Part shown: positions 45,914-54,314 of the stretch, one piece after another | Layout of the letters: the number at the start of each line of letters is the position of its first letter | Numbering within the stretch: the stretch's first letter is position 1 | Source of the DNA: Gemmatimonadota bacterium | GTDB taxonomy: Bacteria > Gemmatimonadota > Gemmatimonadetes > Gemmatimonadales > Gemmatimonadaceae | DNA length: 64,000 nt | NCBI GenBank assembly: GCA_016704465.1 | Contig: JADJAD010000014.1 | Span: 231,977 to 295,976 of the forward strand | Direction: 5' to 3' | The notes under the pieces: model-generated | Seen by the model: the letters and a program-made list of their open reading frames with translations, nothing else | Told to the model about the DNA's origin: nothing | The model's database searches: none | Position numbers and translations under genes: made by a program

Positions 45914-48832
45914 TTAGGTTTGCGCGTCCCCGCGCACGTGCTCGCGCACGATGACCAGCGGGTGGCGGGCCGCGCGCCCGGTCCCGTGTTGCACCTGCTG
46001 CCGGCAGGATGCGCCGGTGGCCGCGATCTCGGCCGTCGGCGCCGCCCGCACGGCTGGAAAGAGCCGCAACTCGCCGATACGAAGCGATACGTCGTAGTGC
46101 GCGCGCTCGAAGCCGAACGATCCCGCCATGCCGCAGCAGCCGGCGTCGAGCACCTCGACCATCGCCCCCGGGATGCGCCGCAGGAGCGCGCTGCTGCCGG
46201 CGGTGGCGTGCGCCGCCTTCTGGTGGCAGTGCGGGTGGAAGACCACGCGGTGCTCGGCGGGTCCGGCCTCCAGCTGCAAGCCGCCGTCGTCGATCGCCGC
46301 CAGCACCAGGTCGTCCACCAGCCGTGCCTGCCGGGCGATGGCCGTTGCCCCTTCTCCGTTGCGCGCCAAGGCCGGCACTTCGTCGGCGAGGGTGAACACG
46401 CACGAGGGCTCCACCCCGACAATGGGCACCCCGCGGCGTGCTGCGGGCGCCAGGCGGTCGATGAGCGCCGCGTGCTGCGCACGCGCCTGCGGCAGCAGCC
46501 CCTTGGAGATGAGGGCCCGCCCGCAGCACACGTCGTCCACGAGCGTCACCGCCCACCCCGCCAGCTCGAGCAGTTCTATGGCGGCGCGGCCGATGGCCGG
46601 TTCGGTGCAGCTGGTGAACGAATCCGCGAGGAAGAGCACCTCGCCCCGTCGCGCTCCGCCCTGCGGTTCGAGCGCAGCGTTGCGCCTGGCGAACCACTGC
46701 GACAGTGTCTCGCGGGCAAACTCGGGGAGCGGGCGACGGCGGTCGATCCCGGCCAGGCGCTCGAGCACCGCGCGCACCGGCGCGGCGCGCGCCACCCAGT
46801 TGGATACGGGCGCCAGCGCCGCCCCCGCCTGGTTCATGGCGCGGGCGTGGCCGAACAGGCGCGCCCCGAGCGGCGTTCCGTGGAGCGCGTAGCGCTGGGC
46901 GAGCGCCTCGGATTTCATCGTCGCCATGTCCACCGACATCGGGCACTCCGTCTTGCACGCCTTGCACTCGAGGCAGAGGTCGAGCACCTCGTGCAGTCGG
47001 TCGCTGCCTAACGCCGCCGCCGGGTCGGCGGACGAGAGCGCGTGCACGAGTGCGTTCGCTCGCCCTCGCGTCGAGTGCTGCTCGTCGCGCGTGGCCATGT
47101 ACGACGGACACATCGTCCCCCCCGCCCCGGCCGACTTGCGACACTCGCCGATGCGCGCGCACCGGTCGGCTGCCCCGTGCATCCCTTCCGTCCCTACCCA
47201 GGGAAAGTGCGTCGGCAGCGCGACCGGCCGCGCGAGCGCGGCGTCGCGCAGGTGCTCGGTCATGCGCGGTGCATCGACCTTCTTGCCCGGATTGAGGCGG
47301 TTGAGGGGATCGAACAGCCCCTTCACTTCCCGCATCGCCCCGTAGACGTCGCGCCCGAAGAATCGCTCGTTGAACTCGCTGCGCACCAGCCCATCGCCGT
47401 GCTCACTGCTGTTCATCCCGCCAAACTCCTGCACCAACCCGAGCACCTCCTCGGCCACGGCGCGCAGCGTGGCCACGCTCCCGGGGCGGGTGAGGTCCAT
47501 GAACGGGCGGATGTGCAGGCACCCCGCCGACGCGTGGCCGTAGAAGCCGGCGCGCAGCCCGTGGCGGGCGAGCAGGGCGGCGAAACGCGACGTGTACTCC
47601 GCCAGGTGCATCGGGTCCACCGCCGTGTCCTCCACGAAGGCGAGCGAGCGCTCGCGCCCCTGCCCCGCCGCCTGCAGCATCCCGTTCCCCGCCTTGCGCA
47701 GCTCCTGGAAGCGCTTGCGCTCGGCGGCCGTCTCGGCGCGCAGCGTCGCATACCCGTGACCGTGCGCGCGCCACAGCGCCTCGAGGCGCTCGGCGGCGCT
47801 GCGGCACTCCGCTGCGGTGTCGCCATGAAACTCGACGAACAGCACCGCGCCGGGGGTGCCGTGCAGCATCGCCACCAGCCCGCCGTGTATCGGCGACCGG
47901 CGCGCGAGGTCGAGGATGAACTGATCGACCAGTTCGATCGCCGCCGCCCCACAGGCGCGCGCATCCTCATTGGCCTCGATCGCCGCCGACACCGACACGA
48001 AGTGACCGGCGACTGCGACCACCGCCCGCGGTTGCGGCACCAGTTGCACCACCGCCTCCGTCACGAGGGCCAGCGTGCCTTCCGACCCGACGATGGCGTT
48101 GGCGAGGTTGAACTCACCGCGCTCGGGGAGCAGGCGCTCCAGTCGATACCCGCCCGATCGGCGCCAGAAGGCGGGAATATCGCGCCGGATCGCCGCATCG
48201 TGGCGCGCGACGAGCGCGGGAAGGTCGCGGTACAGCCGCCCCTCGAGCGTGTCGCCGCGCGCGCGCCGAGCCACTTCCTCGCTCGATACCGGCGCGCAGG
48301 TCCCGCGCGTCGCGTCCGACCATACCACGTCGAGCGCCGACACGTGGTCGATCGTCATCCCGTAGTGCGCCGAGCGCATCCCGCACGAGTTGTTGCCGAC
48401 CATCCCGCCTAACGTCGCGCGGTTGGCGGTCGAGGTATCGGGGGCGAAGAAGAGTCCGTGTGGCGCGACGGCGCGGTTCAGGTCGTCCTGTACAACCCCG
48501 GGCTGCACCCGCGCCACGCGCGCCTCGGCGTCGATGGCCACGATGGCGTGCATGTGGTGCGAGAAGTCGAGCACCACCGCTGCCCCAACTGTCTGACCGG
48601 CCAGCGACGTGCCGCCGCCGCGCGGGAGCACCGGGACACCGAAGCGAGCGGCGGTCTCCACCACCGCGACCACGTCGTCCGCGTCGCGTGGCGACACGAC
48701 GCCCAGCGGTTCGATCGCATACAGGCTGGCATCGGTGGAGTAGAGGTGGCGGGTGTAGGCGTCGAAGCGCACGTCGCCGCCGACCGCGGCACGAAGCGCC
48801 GCCTCCAGATCGCCGGTCAACGCCCCTCCCAT
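45914..48832 (-). CDS. FAD-linked oxidase/Fe-S oxidoreductase fusion (GlcD/GlcF-like, YdiJ-type)
   Basis: 972 residues, a fusion of two parts. Residues about 1-520 form an FAD_binding_4/FAD-oxidase-C unit (GVPVLPRGGGTSLAGQTVG, GGMVGNNSCGMRSAHYG, GSEGTLALVTEAV, FGGMNSSEHGDGLVRSEFN). Residues about 540-950 form an Fe-S and CCG-type unit with CARIGECRKSAG, CLECKACKTECPMSVDM, DDVCCGRALISKG, FHPHCHQKA and DAGCCGMAGSFG. The family includes D-lactate, glycolate and D-2-hydroxyglutarate dehydrogenases passing electrons to quinone. Its 5' end overlaps the crotonase by 16 nt, and the permease follows 9 nt later. The exact substrate is not determined. Confidence 0.9.
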   Translation of the reverse strand: MGGALTGDLEAALRAAVGGDVRFDAYTRHLYSTDASLYAIEPLGVVSPRDADDVVAVVETAARFGVPVLPRGGGTSLAGQTVGAAVVLDFSHHMHAIVAIDAEARVARVQPGVVQDDLNRAVAPHGLFFAPDTSTANRATLGGMVGNNSCGMRSAHYGMTIDHVSALDVVWSDATRGTCAPVSSEEVARRARGDTLEGRLYRDLPALVARHDAAIRRDIPAFWRRSGGYRLERLLPERGEFNLANAIVGSEGTLALVTEAVVQLVPQPRAVVAVAGHFVSVSAAIEANEDARACGAAAIELVDQFILDLARRSPIHGGLVAMLHGTPGAVLFVEFHGDTAAECRSAAERLEALWRAHGHGYATLRAETAAERKRFQELRKAGNGMLQAAGQGRERSLAFVEDTAVDPMHLAEYTSRFAALLARHGLRAGFYGHASAGCLHIRPFMDLTRPGSVATLRAVAEEVLGLVQEFGGMNSSEHGDGLVRSEFNERFFGRDVYGAMREVKGLFDPLNRLNPGKKVDAPRMTEHLRDAALARPVALPTHFPWVGTEGMHGAADRCARIGECRKSAGAGGTMCPSYMATRDEQHSTRGRANALVHALSSADPAAALGSDRLHEVLDLCLECKACKTECPMSVDMATMKSEALAQRYALHGTPLGARLFGHARAMNQAGAALAPVSNWVARAAPVRAVLERLAGIDRRRPLPEFARETLSQWFARRNAALEPQGGARRGEVLFLADSFTSCTEPAIGRAAIELLELAGWAVTLVDDVCCGRALISKGLLPQARAQHAALIDRLAPAARRGVPIVGVEPSCVFTLADEVPALARNGEGATAIARQARLVDDLVLAAIDDGGLQLEAGPAEHRVVFHPHCHQKAAHATAGSSALLRRIPGAMVEVLDAGCCGMAGSFGFERAHYDVSLRIGELRLFPAVRAAPTAEIAATGASCRQQVQHGTGRAARHPLVIVREHVRGDAQT

Positions 48833-49596
48833 CGCGGTGCGCGACGTGCGACGAAGGCTGCGACTCCCTCGTGGAAATCGTGGCTCCCATATGCCTGGCG
48901 CAGCAGGTCATCGCCCTCTGCGGCAACCGCGCGCACGATGCGACGGATCGCTTCGCGCGTCACACGCAGCGTCACCGGCGCCATCGCGAGCAATTGCCCG
49001 CAGCGCGCCGTTATCCGTTCCTCGAGCCCCGCCGGCTCGACGATCTCCAGCACGAAGGCACGCGCGTGCGCCTCGGTCGCCAGCATCGGTTCGGCCGTGA
49101 AGATGAGCTGTGCGAGTCGTGCGGGGCCCAAGTGCATGAGCAGCCGAGCATAGTTCGCCATCGACAAGCAGTTGCCCACCGTGCGGGCGATTGGCATGGC
49201 GAAGCGCGCGTCCGGAGTACAGACGCGCAGGTCACACGCCGCGGCGATCGCCAGCCCACCTCCCACGGCATGCCCCTCGATGACCGCGATCGTCGGGACG
49301 GACAGACACTCCAGCCGGTCCAGCGCCGCGTCGAGGCGGCGCTCGTATGCGACGCCATCGTCACCCGTGGTGAAGTCGGCAAACTGTGCGATGTCGGTCC
49401 CCGCCACGAAGCACCCCCCGGCGCCTCGCAGAACTGCGGCGCGCACCTCGGGGTCGGCGTCGATTGCATCGAGCGCCGCTCCAAGCTGCTCGTACATCGC
49501 CCACGTCATCGCATTGCGCGCCGCTGGACGGTCAAAAGTGATGAACGCGGTCGTCCCTCGCCGCTCCCAGGTCACTTGTCCCGCGCCCCCCGTCAT
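48817..49596 (-). CDS. Crotonase-fold protein (enoyl-CoA hydratase/isomerase family), catalytic Glu pair replaced
   Basis: 259 residues with the crotonase fold (VTWERRGTTAFITFDRPAARNAMT, FVAGTDIAQF, VIEGHAVGGGLAIAAACDLRV). Oxyanion-hole residues in GTDIAQF and GHAVGGG are conserved. Aligned with rat ECH, the two acid-base glutamates do not line up: Glu144 (GGGCE) is Ala in GGGLA, and Glu164 (QPEI) is Ile in MPIARTV. Simple hydration of a 2-enoyl-CoA is therefore doubtful; another crotonase reaction is more likely. ATG overlaps the CoA-transferase stop (ATGA), and the 3' end overlaps the oxidoreductase by 16 nt. Confidence 0.88.
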   Translation of the reverse strand: MTGGAGQVTWERRGTTAFITFDRPAARNAMTWAMYEQLGAALDAIDADPEVRAAVLRGAGGCFVAGTDIAQFADFTTGDDGVAYERRLDAALDRLECLSVPTIAVIEGHAVGGGLAIAAACDLRVCTPDARFAMPIARTVGNCLSMANYARLLMHLGPARLAQLIFTAEPMLATEAHARAFVLEIVEPAGLEERITARCGQLLAMAPVTLRVTREAIRRIVRAVAAEGDDLLRQAYGSHDFHEGVAAFVARRAPRWEGR

Positions 49597-50816
49597 GATC
49601 CGTCGCCCTCGCGTCCCGGACTCGGCCGCTCGCCCAATTGGCCCAGTTGGCCCAGCTCGCCCAGTTGGCCCAGCTCGGCGAGCACGTCGGCGGTGTGCTC
49701 TCCCAGCAGTGGTGGCGGGCGCCGCACTCGGAGCGGCGTACCGTCCATGTGCACGGCGAACCCTAACGACTTCACCTCGCCCTCCACCGGGTGCTGCATC
49801 ACCTGCACCATCTCCCGCGCCGCGGTGTGCGGGTCGGCGAACACCTGGGCGTAGTCGAGGATCGGCCCGGCCGGCACGCCGGCGGCGAGCAGCCGCTCGA
49901 CCCAGTCATTCGTGCCGCCGTGCTGGAGTGCATCGGCGATCTCGCCGACGAGTGCGGCGCGATGGGCCAGGCGCTGGGCGTTGGTGGCGAAGCGCGGGTC
50001 GTCGGCCAGCGGGCCTCGATCGAGCACGAGGCAGAGCGTCCGCCATTGGGCGTCGGTGAGCGCGGCGAGCGCGACATGGCCGTTGCGCGTGGGATAGTCC
50101 TCGTACGGCGCGCTGAGACGATGCGCCGAGCCCATCGCCGAGGGGGCGACCCCGGTGGCCCAGTACTCGGTGGACTCCCAGACCGAGAGCGCCAGGGCCG
50201 CATCGAAGAGCGACGTCTCGAGATACTGTCCCTTGCCCGTGCGTTCGCGTGAGAGCAACGCGGCCAGGATCCCGTTCGTGGCGTACAGCCCGGCCGCGAG
50301 ATCCGCGAGGGGAACGCCGCTCTTCACCGGCTCGCCCCCCGGCTCCCCCGTGACGCTCATGATCCCCGTCATGGCCTGAGCGATGAGGTCGAAGCCCGGG
50401 CGGTCGGCGTAGGGGCCGTCCTGGCCAAAGCCGGAAATGCTGGCGTAGACCAGTCGTGGGTTGAGCGCCGACAGCGTGGGATAGTCGAGCCCGAGCCGCT
50501 GCATGACTCCGGGGCGGAAATTCTCCACGAGCACGTCGGCCCTCTCGGCAAGCGCGAGGAATCGCGCGCGATCGTCGGCGACCTTGAGGTCGAGCGTGAC
50601 GCTGCGCTTGTTGCGGTTGAGCGCGAAGAATGGGGCATTGTCGCTACCCTTCATACGAAGCGTCACCCCGCCCAGCGACCGCGAGAGGTCGCCCGTGACC
50701 GGCGGCTCGACCTTGATGACATCCGCGCCCATGTCGCCCAACTGCATCGTGCAGAACGGGCCGGCCATGACCTGGGTGAGGTCGAGCACGCGAATTCCGT
50801 CGAGCGCCGTGGTCAC
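49593..50816 (-). CDS. CoA-transferase family III (CaiB/BaiF-type)
   Basis: About 407 residues from GTG 50816 (VTTALDGIRVLDLTQVMAGP), chosen because family homology begins there. The upstream extension to 51164 is non-coding in character. Motifs: GADVIKVEPP, NRNKRSVTLDL, ISGFGQDGPYADRPGFDL, SGVPLADLAAGLYA. The Asp in VPLAD is the likely nucleophile by analogy with CaiB and formyl-CoA transferase. It moves CoA between acyl groups via an acyl-enzyme anhydride. The C-terminal ELGQLGELGQLGQLG tail is encoded by a 9-bp tandem repeat and may not be functional. The downstream crotonase overlaps by 4 nt. Confidence 0.92.
   Translation of the reverse strand: MTTALDGIRVLDLTQVMAGPFCTMQLGDMGADVIKVEPPVTGDLSRSLGGVTLRMKGSDNAPFFALNRNKRSVTLDLKVADDRARFLALAERADVLVENFRPGVMQRLGLDYPTLSALNPRLVYASISGFGQDGPYADRPGFDLIAQAMTGIMSVTGEPGGEPVKSGVPLADLAAGLYATNGILAALLSRERTGKGQYLETSLFDAALALSVWESTEYWATGVAPSAMGSAHRLSAPYEDYPTRNGHVALAALTDAQWRTLCLVLDRGPLADDPRFATNAQRLAHRAALVGEIADALQHGGTNDWVERLLAAGVPAGPILDYAQVFADPHTAAREMVQVMQHPVEGEVKSLGFAVHMDGTPLRVRRPPPLLGEHTADVLAELGQLGELGQLGQLGERPSPGREGDGS
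49632..49676. repeat. 9-bp tandem repeat coding the tail of the CoA-transferase
   Basis: Five copies of GCCCA(A/G)TTG or GCCCAGCTC in perfect 9-bp register. On the minus strand they encode (QLG/ELG) triplets of the C-terminal tail. Like the CACCGATCG array at 17446 it is a nonamer at a gene end. Confidence 0.9.
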
Positions 50817-50848
50817 GGACGGCCTGCGCGGGGTGATTGCACCATCGC

Positions 50849-51372
50849 CTAACGCTCCGCGACCTGCTTCATCGTTTCCAGCCCACGCTCCAGGTCCTTG
50901 CCGACCATCTTGTCCATGCTGACGAAGACGCTCATGACCTTCCCCATGAAGGTATTGGGCCCGTCCATCGCCCACGTGAGATGCGTCCCGCCCTCCACGG
51001 GGCGCAACGCGAACGTCGAGACGTTGTGTGCCTCGAACGGCTCGATGAAGTCCAGCTGGATCGTGAGGCTCGTCGGCGGTGATTCGCCCGTGATCTCCAT
51101 GCGTCCCTTCCCGACCTTGCGGTTGCCCCCCAGCTGTACACCGCGCCGGTACCACTCGTCGCACCGTCGTACGTGCGCTTGAGGTTGGGGTCCAGGTGCT
51201 CCCAGGGCGACCACGCGCCCCACGCGTGAAAGTCGTTGAGCAGGGGGAAGATCTGCTCGGGTGGGGCGGCGATGGTCGCGGAGCGCTCCAGCTGGAAGGT
51301 GGCCGGCCGAGTAGCTGCGACCGCGAGGATCACGGCGATGAGCGCGAGCAGGACGACGAGGATGGTGAACAT
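50849..51372 (-). CDS. SRPBCC/START-like ligand-binding protein (frameshifted)
   Basis: Two frames combine into one SRPBCC protein of about 174 residues. It starts at ATG 51372 (GGAG upstream on minus), with an N-terminal membrane anchor (TILVVLLALIAVILAVAA) and FQLERSATIAAPPEQIFPLLNDF, then reads SGTGAVYSWG. The frame breaks at a run of six G/C (51126-51131): one more base would read straight into GGNRKVGKGRMEITGES and the C-terminal GTHLTWAMDGPNTFMGKVMSVF. A homopolymer error is the simplest explanation. The protein probably binds a hydrophobic ligand at the membrane. It heads the same strand run as the CoA-transferase gene, with 32 nt between. Confidence 0.75.
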
Positions 51373-51659
51373 GCGATCTCCGTTGCGTCGGTGGGGCGCG
51401 GCGCGGAGGTGCAACTTCACGTCGTTCGCTGACTTGCGCCAGCGGCTGTCGGGGTTGACGACCGTGAGACCATTGGGCAGCACGGAGCAAGCGTCGCCGT
51501 CGGTTCGCCTCGGCGGATGCATCACCTCCCGACACCCGTGAGGGCGCGGTCGAGCCCCCGCACGTGCATTCTCGGTGTGGCGCGACGAAACGTCTCTCGA
51601 TTATGCGAACGCCGCATGCGGATTGCGGGCTGCGAGCGGCAGGACGCGTGTCGTGGTCG

Positions 51660-53153
51660 CTACCGCCAACTGGGCTCGACCAGGTTCCCCATGCCGGGAA
51701 GCGGAACCACCGTCCTCTCCAGGACGTGCACGAGCGTCAGTCCCTGCTCCCCGTTGTACAGGATCCATGCGCCATCCGGCGACCACGTGAAGGCGCGCCC
51801 CGCGAGGTAGCCAGTACCGTCCACGATCCGCCGAGGGGTGGGGCCACCCGCGTTCACGACCGACAACGAGCCATCACCCTCGAGAAAGGCGATCATCTCG
51901 CCGGTGGGAGCCCACTGTGGAAAGGCGCCCGGCACATCCAGCGGAAGGAAGGCGCCGGTCACGACATCGAGCACCCGGAGCCGTGCGATCCCCGCGATTA
52001 GCGTGTTCAATGCCACCCGCCTCCCATCCGGAGACGGTGACGGACGTACGGTCTGTTCCGGCCGACCACGCACGGCGGGAAGCAGCTCCATCGCGGTCCC
52101 ATCCATGCGCACCCGATGCAAGCAGTACTCGAGCGTCGCGCAGTTGCTGTCGTAGGCGGCGAGATACACCCACGACCCGTCAGCAACGGGCGCAACGTCT
52201 GCCATGTGCGAGATCCCTGGCGGCCGCGAGTTCACGAATGGACGCGGCGTGCCGGCCGAGTCCAGCAGGAAGACGGACTGAAAGGGTTCCGCATATCCGC
52301 TGTAGATGACCGTCGATCGACCGGGCACCCAGCGCGGCCTCACGCCGATGCCACCATCGGTCACCCTCGTCTGCACACGTCGGTTTGATCCGTCCAGGCC
52401 GATCGTGACGATCTCGCCCCGGCTCCGGTCGTGCGCGAGGATCGTTGCCTCCGGGACTGCGCTGAAGCGGACGGTATCGGTGACTCCGGCAGCAGTCGCC
52501 ACGACCGTGTACCGTCCGGTCGCGGTCGCCGATGCCACACCCGAGGTCGACACGGTTCCACCGATCGCCGTTCCGGCGGCCGACCAGGTGGGGACGCTCG
52601 GCAGTGCGTTTCCATAGCGGTCACGCACCGTCGCGACAATCGGATAGCTCCGTCCAGACAGTATGGTCGTGTCGCGCGGAGCGAGTTCGATCAACGCGAC
52701 CCCTCCGGCGACCGCGCGGAAGCGGGCGGTATCCTGCAACCCGAGCGTGGGGACGCGAACGACGATCCGCACCTGTCGCGGGACCGTGGAGAGCCTGACG
52801 AGCGCGCCGGTGCGACCTGACGCGTCGGTCGCGCCGCTGGCAAAGGCGGTGAATCCCGGTAAGGCAAGGGCGCCGACCAGCGCCTCGGGGCCGTGTACGG
52901 GGTCTACCACCGGCTCGAAACGAACGACGGTGGCAAGCGGTGCCAGCGCACCGGACGAATCGCGAACCTCAATGATCAGCGGCAAGGGAAGCTCCGCCCC
53001 GACCGAGTCGGTGACGTTGTCGCCCGACACGAAGCGAATGCCGCGTTGCACACGAGGGGCAGGCCCTGCACTCTCGTCCGAGCCGCAGGCAGCCGCCAGC
53101 AGCAACATCGTCAGTATCCAGCACCCGACTGGCCACCGCACCGACCGCATCAT
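51660..53153 (-). CDS. Ig-like/TolB-type beta-propeller lipoprotein
   Basis: 497 residues with lipobox LLLAAACGSD. Residues about 38-235 contain Ig-like domains (LPLIIEVRDSSGALAPLATVVRF, SYPIVATVRDRYGNALPSVPTWS, VSTSGVASATATGRYTVVATAAGV). Residues about 240-497 are a PD40-type propeller (RGEIVTIGLDGSNRRVQ, RPSPSPDGRRVALN, QWAPTGEMIAFLEGDG, TWSPDGAWILYN). It resembles the TolB-like lipoprotein at 22417-23346 but with added Ig domains. Role unknown; cell-surface or periplasmic location is likely. Confidence 0.83.
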   Translation of the reverse strand: MMRSVRWPVGCWILTMLLLAAACGSDESAGPAPRVQRGIRFVSGDNVTDSVGAELPLPLIIEVRDSSGALAPLATVVRFEPVVDPVHGPEALVGALALPGFTAFASGATDASGRTGALVRLSTVPRQVRIVVRVPTLGLQDTARFRAVAGGVALIELAPRDTTILSGRSYPIVATVRDRYGNALPSVPTWSAAGTAIGGTVSTSGVASATATGRYTVVATAAGVTDTVRFSAVPEATILAHDRSRGEIVTIGLDGSNRRVQTRVTDGGIGVRPRWVPGRSTVIYSGYAEPFQSVFLLDSAGTPRPFVNSRPPGISHMADVAPVADGSWVYLAAYDSNCATLEYCLHRVRMDGTAMELLPAVRGRPEQTVRPSPSPDGRRVALNTLIAGIARLRVLDVVTGAFLPLDVPGAFPQWAPTGEMIAFLEGDGSLSVVNAGGPTPRRIVDGTGYLAGRAFTWSPDGAWILYNGEQGLTLVHVLERTVVPLPGMGNLVEPSWR

Positions 53154-53464
53154 CCCCTCTCGCAGACTGGCTCCGCGCTCACTCGCCTCGTCCAGAACGT
53201 AGCGTCACGGGGTCGCGCGATCAAGCGAACTGCGTGCGCACAGCGATGCGTCGCACAACGCATTGGTGGGACTGCCGGCTCGCGGTGTCGCTGAAGCATG
53301 CGCTCCGAGCCAGACGGTCGTCATGCGCGCGTGCGAGCGGCTGCCTGACGACCGCGTACCCGCCGCGTTTGCCGAGACCGGATGCCAGCGGTACATTTTT
53401 CGGTTCCGCAGCGCTTTGCTAGCCCTCAGGTCTCGCGCTCCGCTCACCAGAACCGGACACACGA
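53154..53464. other. Divergent intergenic region
   Basis: About 310 bases between the Ig/TolB lipoprotein (minus) and the VOC protein (plus). Both promoters should lie here. I see no repeat, hairpin or reliable promoter box. Small plus-strand frames in it lack start signals. Confidence 0.45.
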
Positions 53465-53875
53465 ATGCCCAACGCTCCTGCCGTGATCAACGCGACGAGT
53501 ATCGGCGGCTCCCTCACCTGCAAGGAACTGGAGACATCGATCCGTTTCTATCGCGACGCCATTGGCTTTGCCGTGGCGCAGTCGTTCGAACACGACGGCA
53601 AGGTGGTTGCGTCGGTCGTCGAGGCGGGCGATTGCCGACTCGTGCTCAATCAGGACGACGGCAAGCTCGGGTGGGATCGCATCAAGGGACAGGGGTTCTA
53701 CCTGCAGATCAATGTGGCGAGCGCGGCGGATGTCGACGCGGCGGCAGCGCGGATCACGGCGGCGGGAGGCACGCTCCTGAACGAGCCGGCCGATCGCCCG
53801 TGGGGTGTCCGGATGTTTCAGTTCACTGATCCGGATGGCTTCAAGCTTGGAGTGTCGACGCCGCTCGTTGGGTGA
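53465..53875 (+). CDS. VOC family (glyoxalase/bleomycin-resistance-like) protein
   Basis: 136 residues forming one VOC module: GGSLTCKELETSIRFYRDAIGFAVAQSFEHDGKVVASVVEAGDCRLVLN followed by the second half RGVRMFQFTDPDGFKLGVS (here WGVRMFQFTDPDGFK). The family binds metal or hydrophobic drug-like ligands; a specific substrate is not visible. The gene stands alone, followed downstream by a kinase remnant on the other strand. Confidence 0.9.
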   Translation: MPNAPAVINATSIGGSLTCKELETSIRFYRDAIGFAVAQSFEHDGKVVASVVEAGDCRLVLNQDDGKLGWDRIKGQGFYLQINVASAADVDAAAARITAAGGTLLNEPADRPWGVRMFQFTDPDGFKLGVSTPLVG

Positions 53876-53908
53876 TGCGCCGTCGTTGTCCCCGTACCGG
53901 TGCCGGCC

Positions 53909-54175
53909 GATCAGCGGCCCCTGACAGTGCCCGGCTTGCGTGAGCCGTGCGCGGTCGTGGGCGCCCGCGGCCCCCTCGATGCCGGAAGCGGTGAGCATCG
54001 CGTGCCCGTGACTCAGCATGATGTTCTCGGGCCTGAGGTCCTGGTGCGGAATCCAGCGGGTATCCGCGTTTTCCAGTGTACTGGCCACTTCGGACACCAA
54101 CGCCACGGCTTCTTCGGTCACCGGCTTCGGGCCCGTTCGGTCGAGTCGGTCACGCAGCGTGAGGTGGCACCGTGT
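53909..54175 (-). pseudogene. Decayed serine/threonine protein kinase remnant
   Basis: The minus-strand frame 54358-53444 carries about 90 residues similar to the core of PknB-type kinases: LRDRLDRTGPKPVTEEAVALVSEVASTLENA, then the catalytic-loop match PHQDLRPENIMLSHGHAMLTASGIEG (canonical HRDLKPENILL...DFG). The catalytic Asp of HQD remains, but Arg is Gln, the DFG Mg-binding motif is ASG, and the ATP-binding N-lobe and the activation/APE region are absent. It cannot be an active kinase. It abuts a dispersed repeat, which suggests a degraded insertion site. Confidence 0.6.
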
Positions 54176-54314
54176 TTCTGAACAGCCTAACGTGGTTGTT
54201 TGAGTGGATCGCGGGCGGGGGTCAGGCGGCGGGCTGCAGGGACAGGGAAGCGAAGTAGGCGCCAGGGAACGGAATTCGGCGTCGGCCGCCCTCTGCATCA
54301 GGGCTGGCTCGCTC

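Noticed and set aside
45149..47011. Long plus-strand frame opposite the oxidoreductase and permease
   Set aside because: The minus strand carries family motifs across the whole interval; the plus frame has none.
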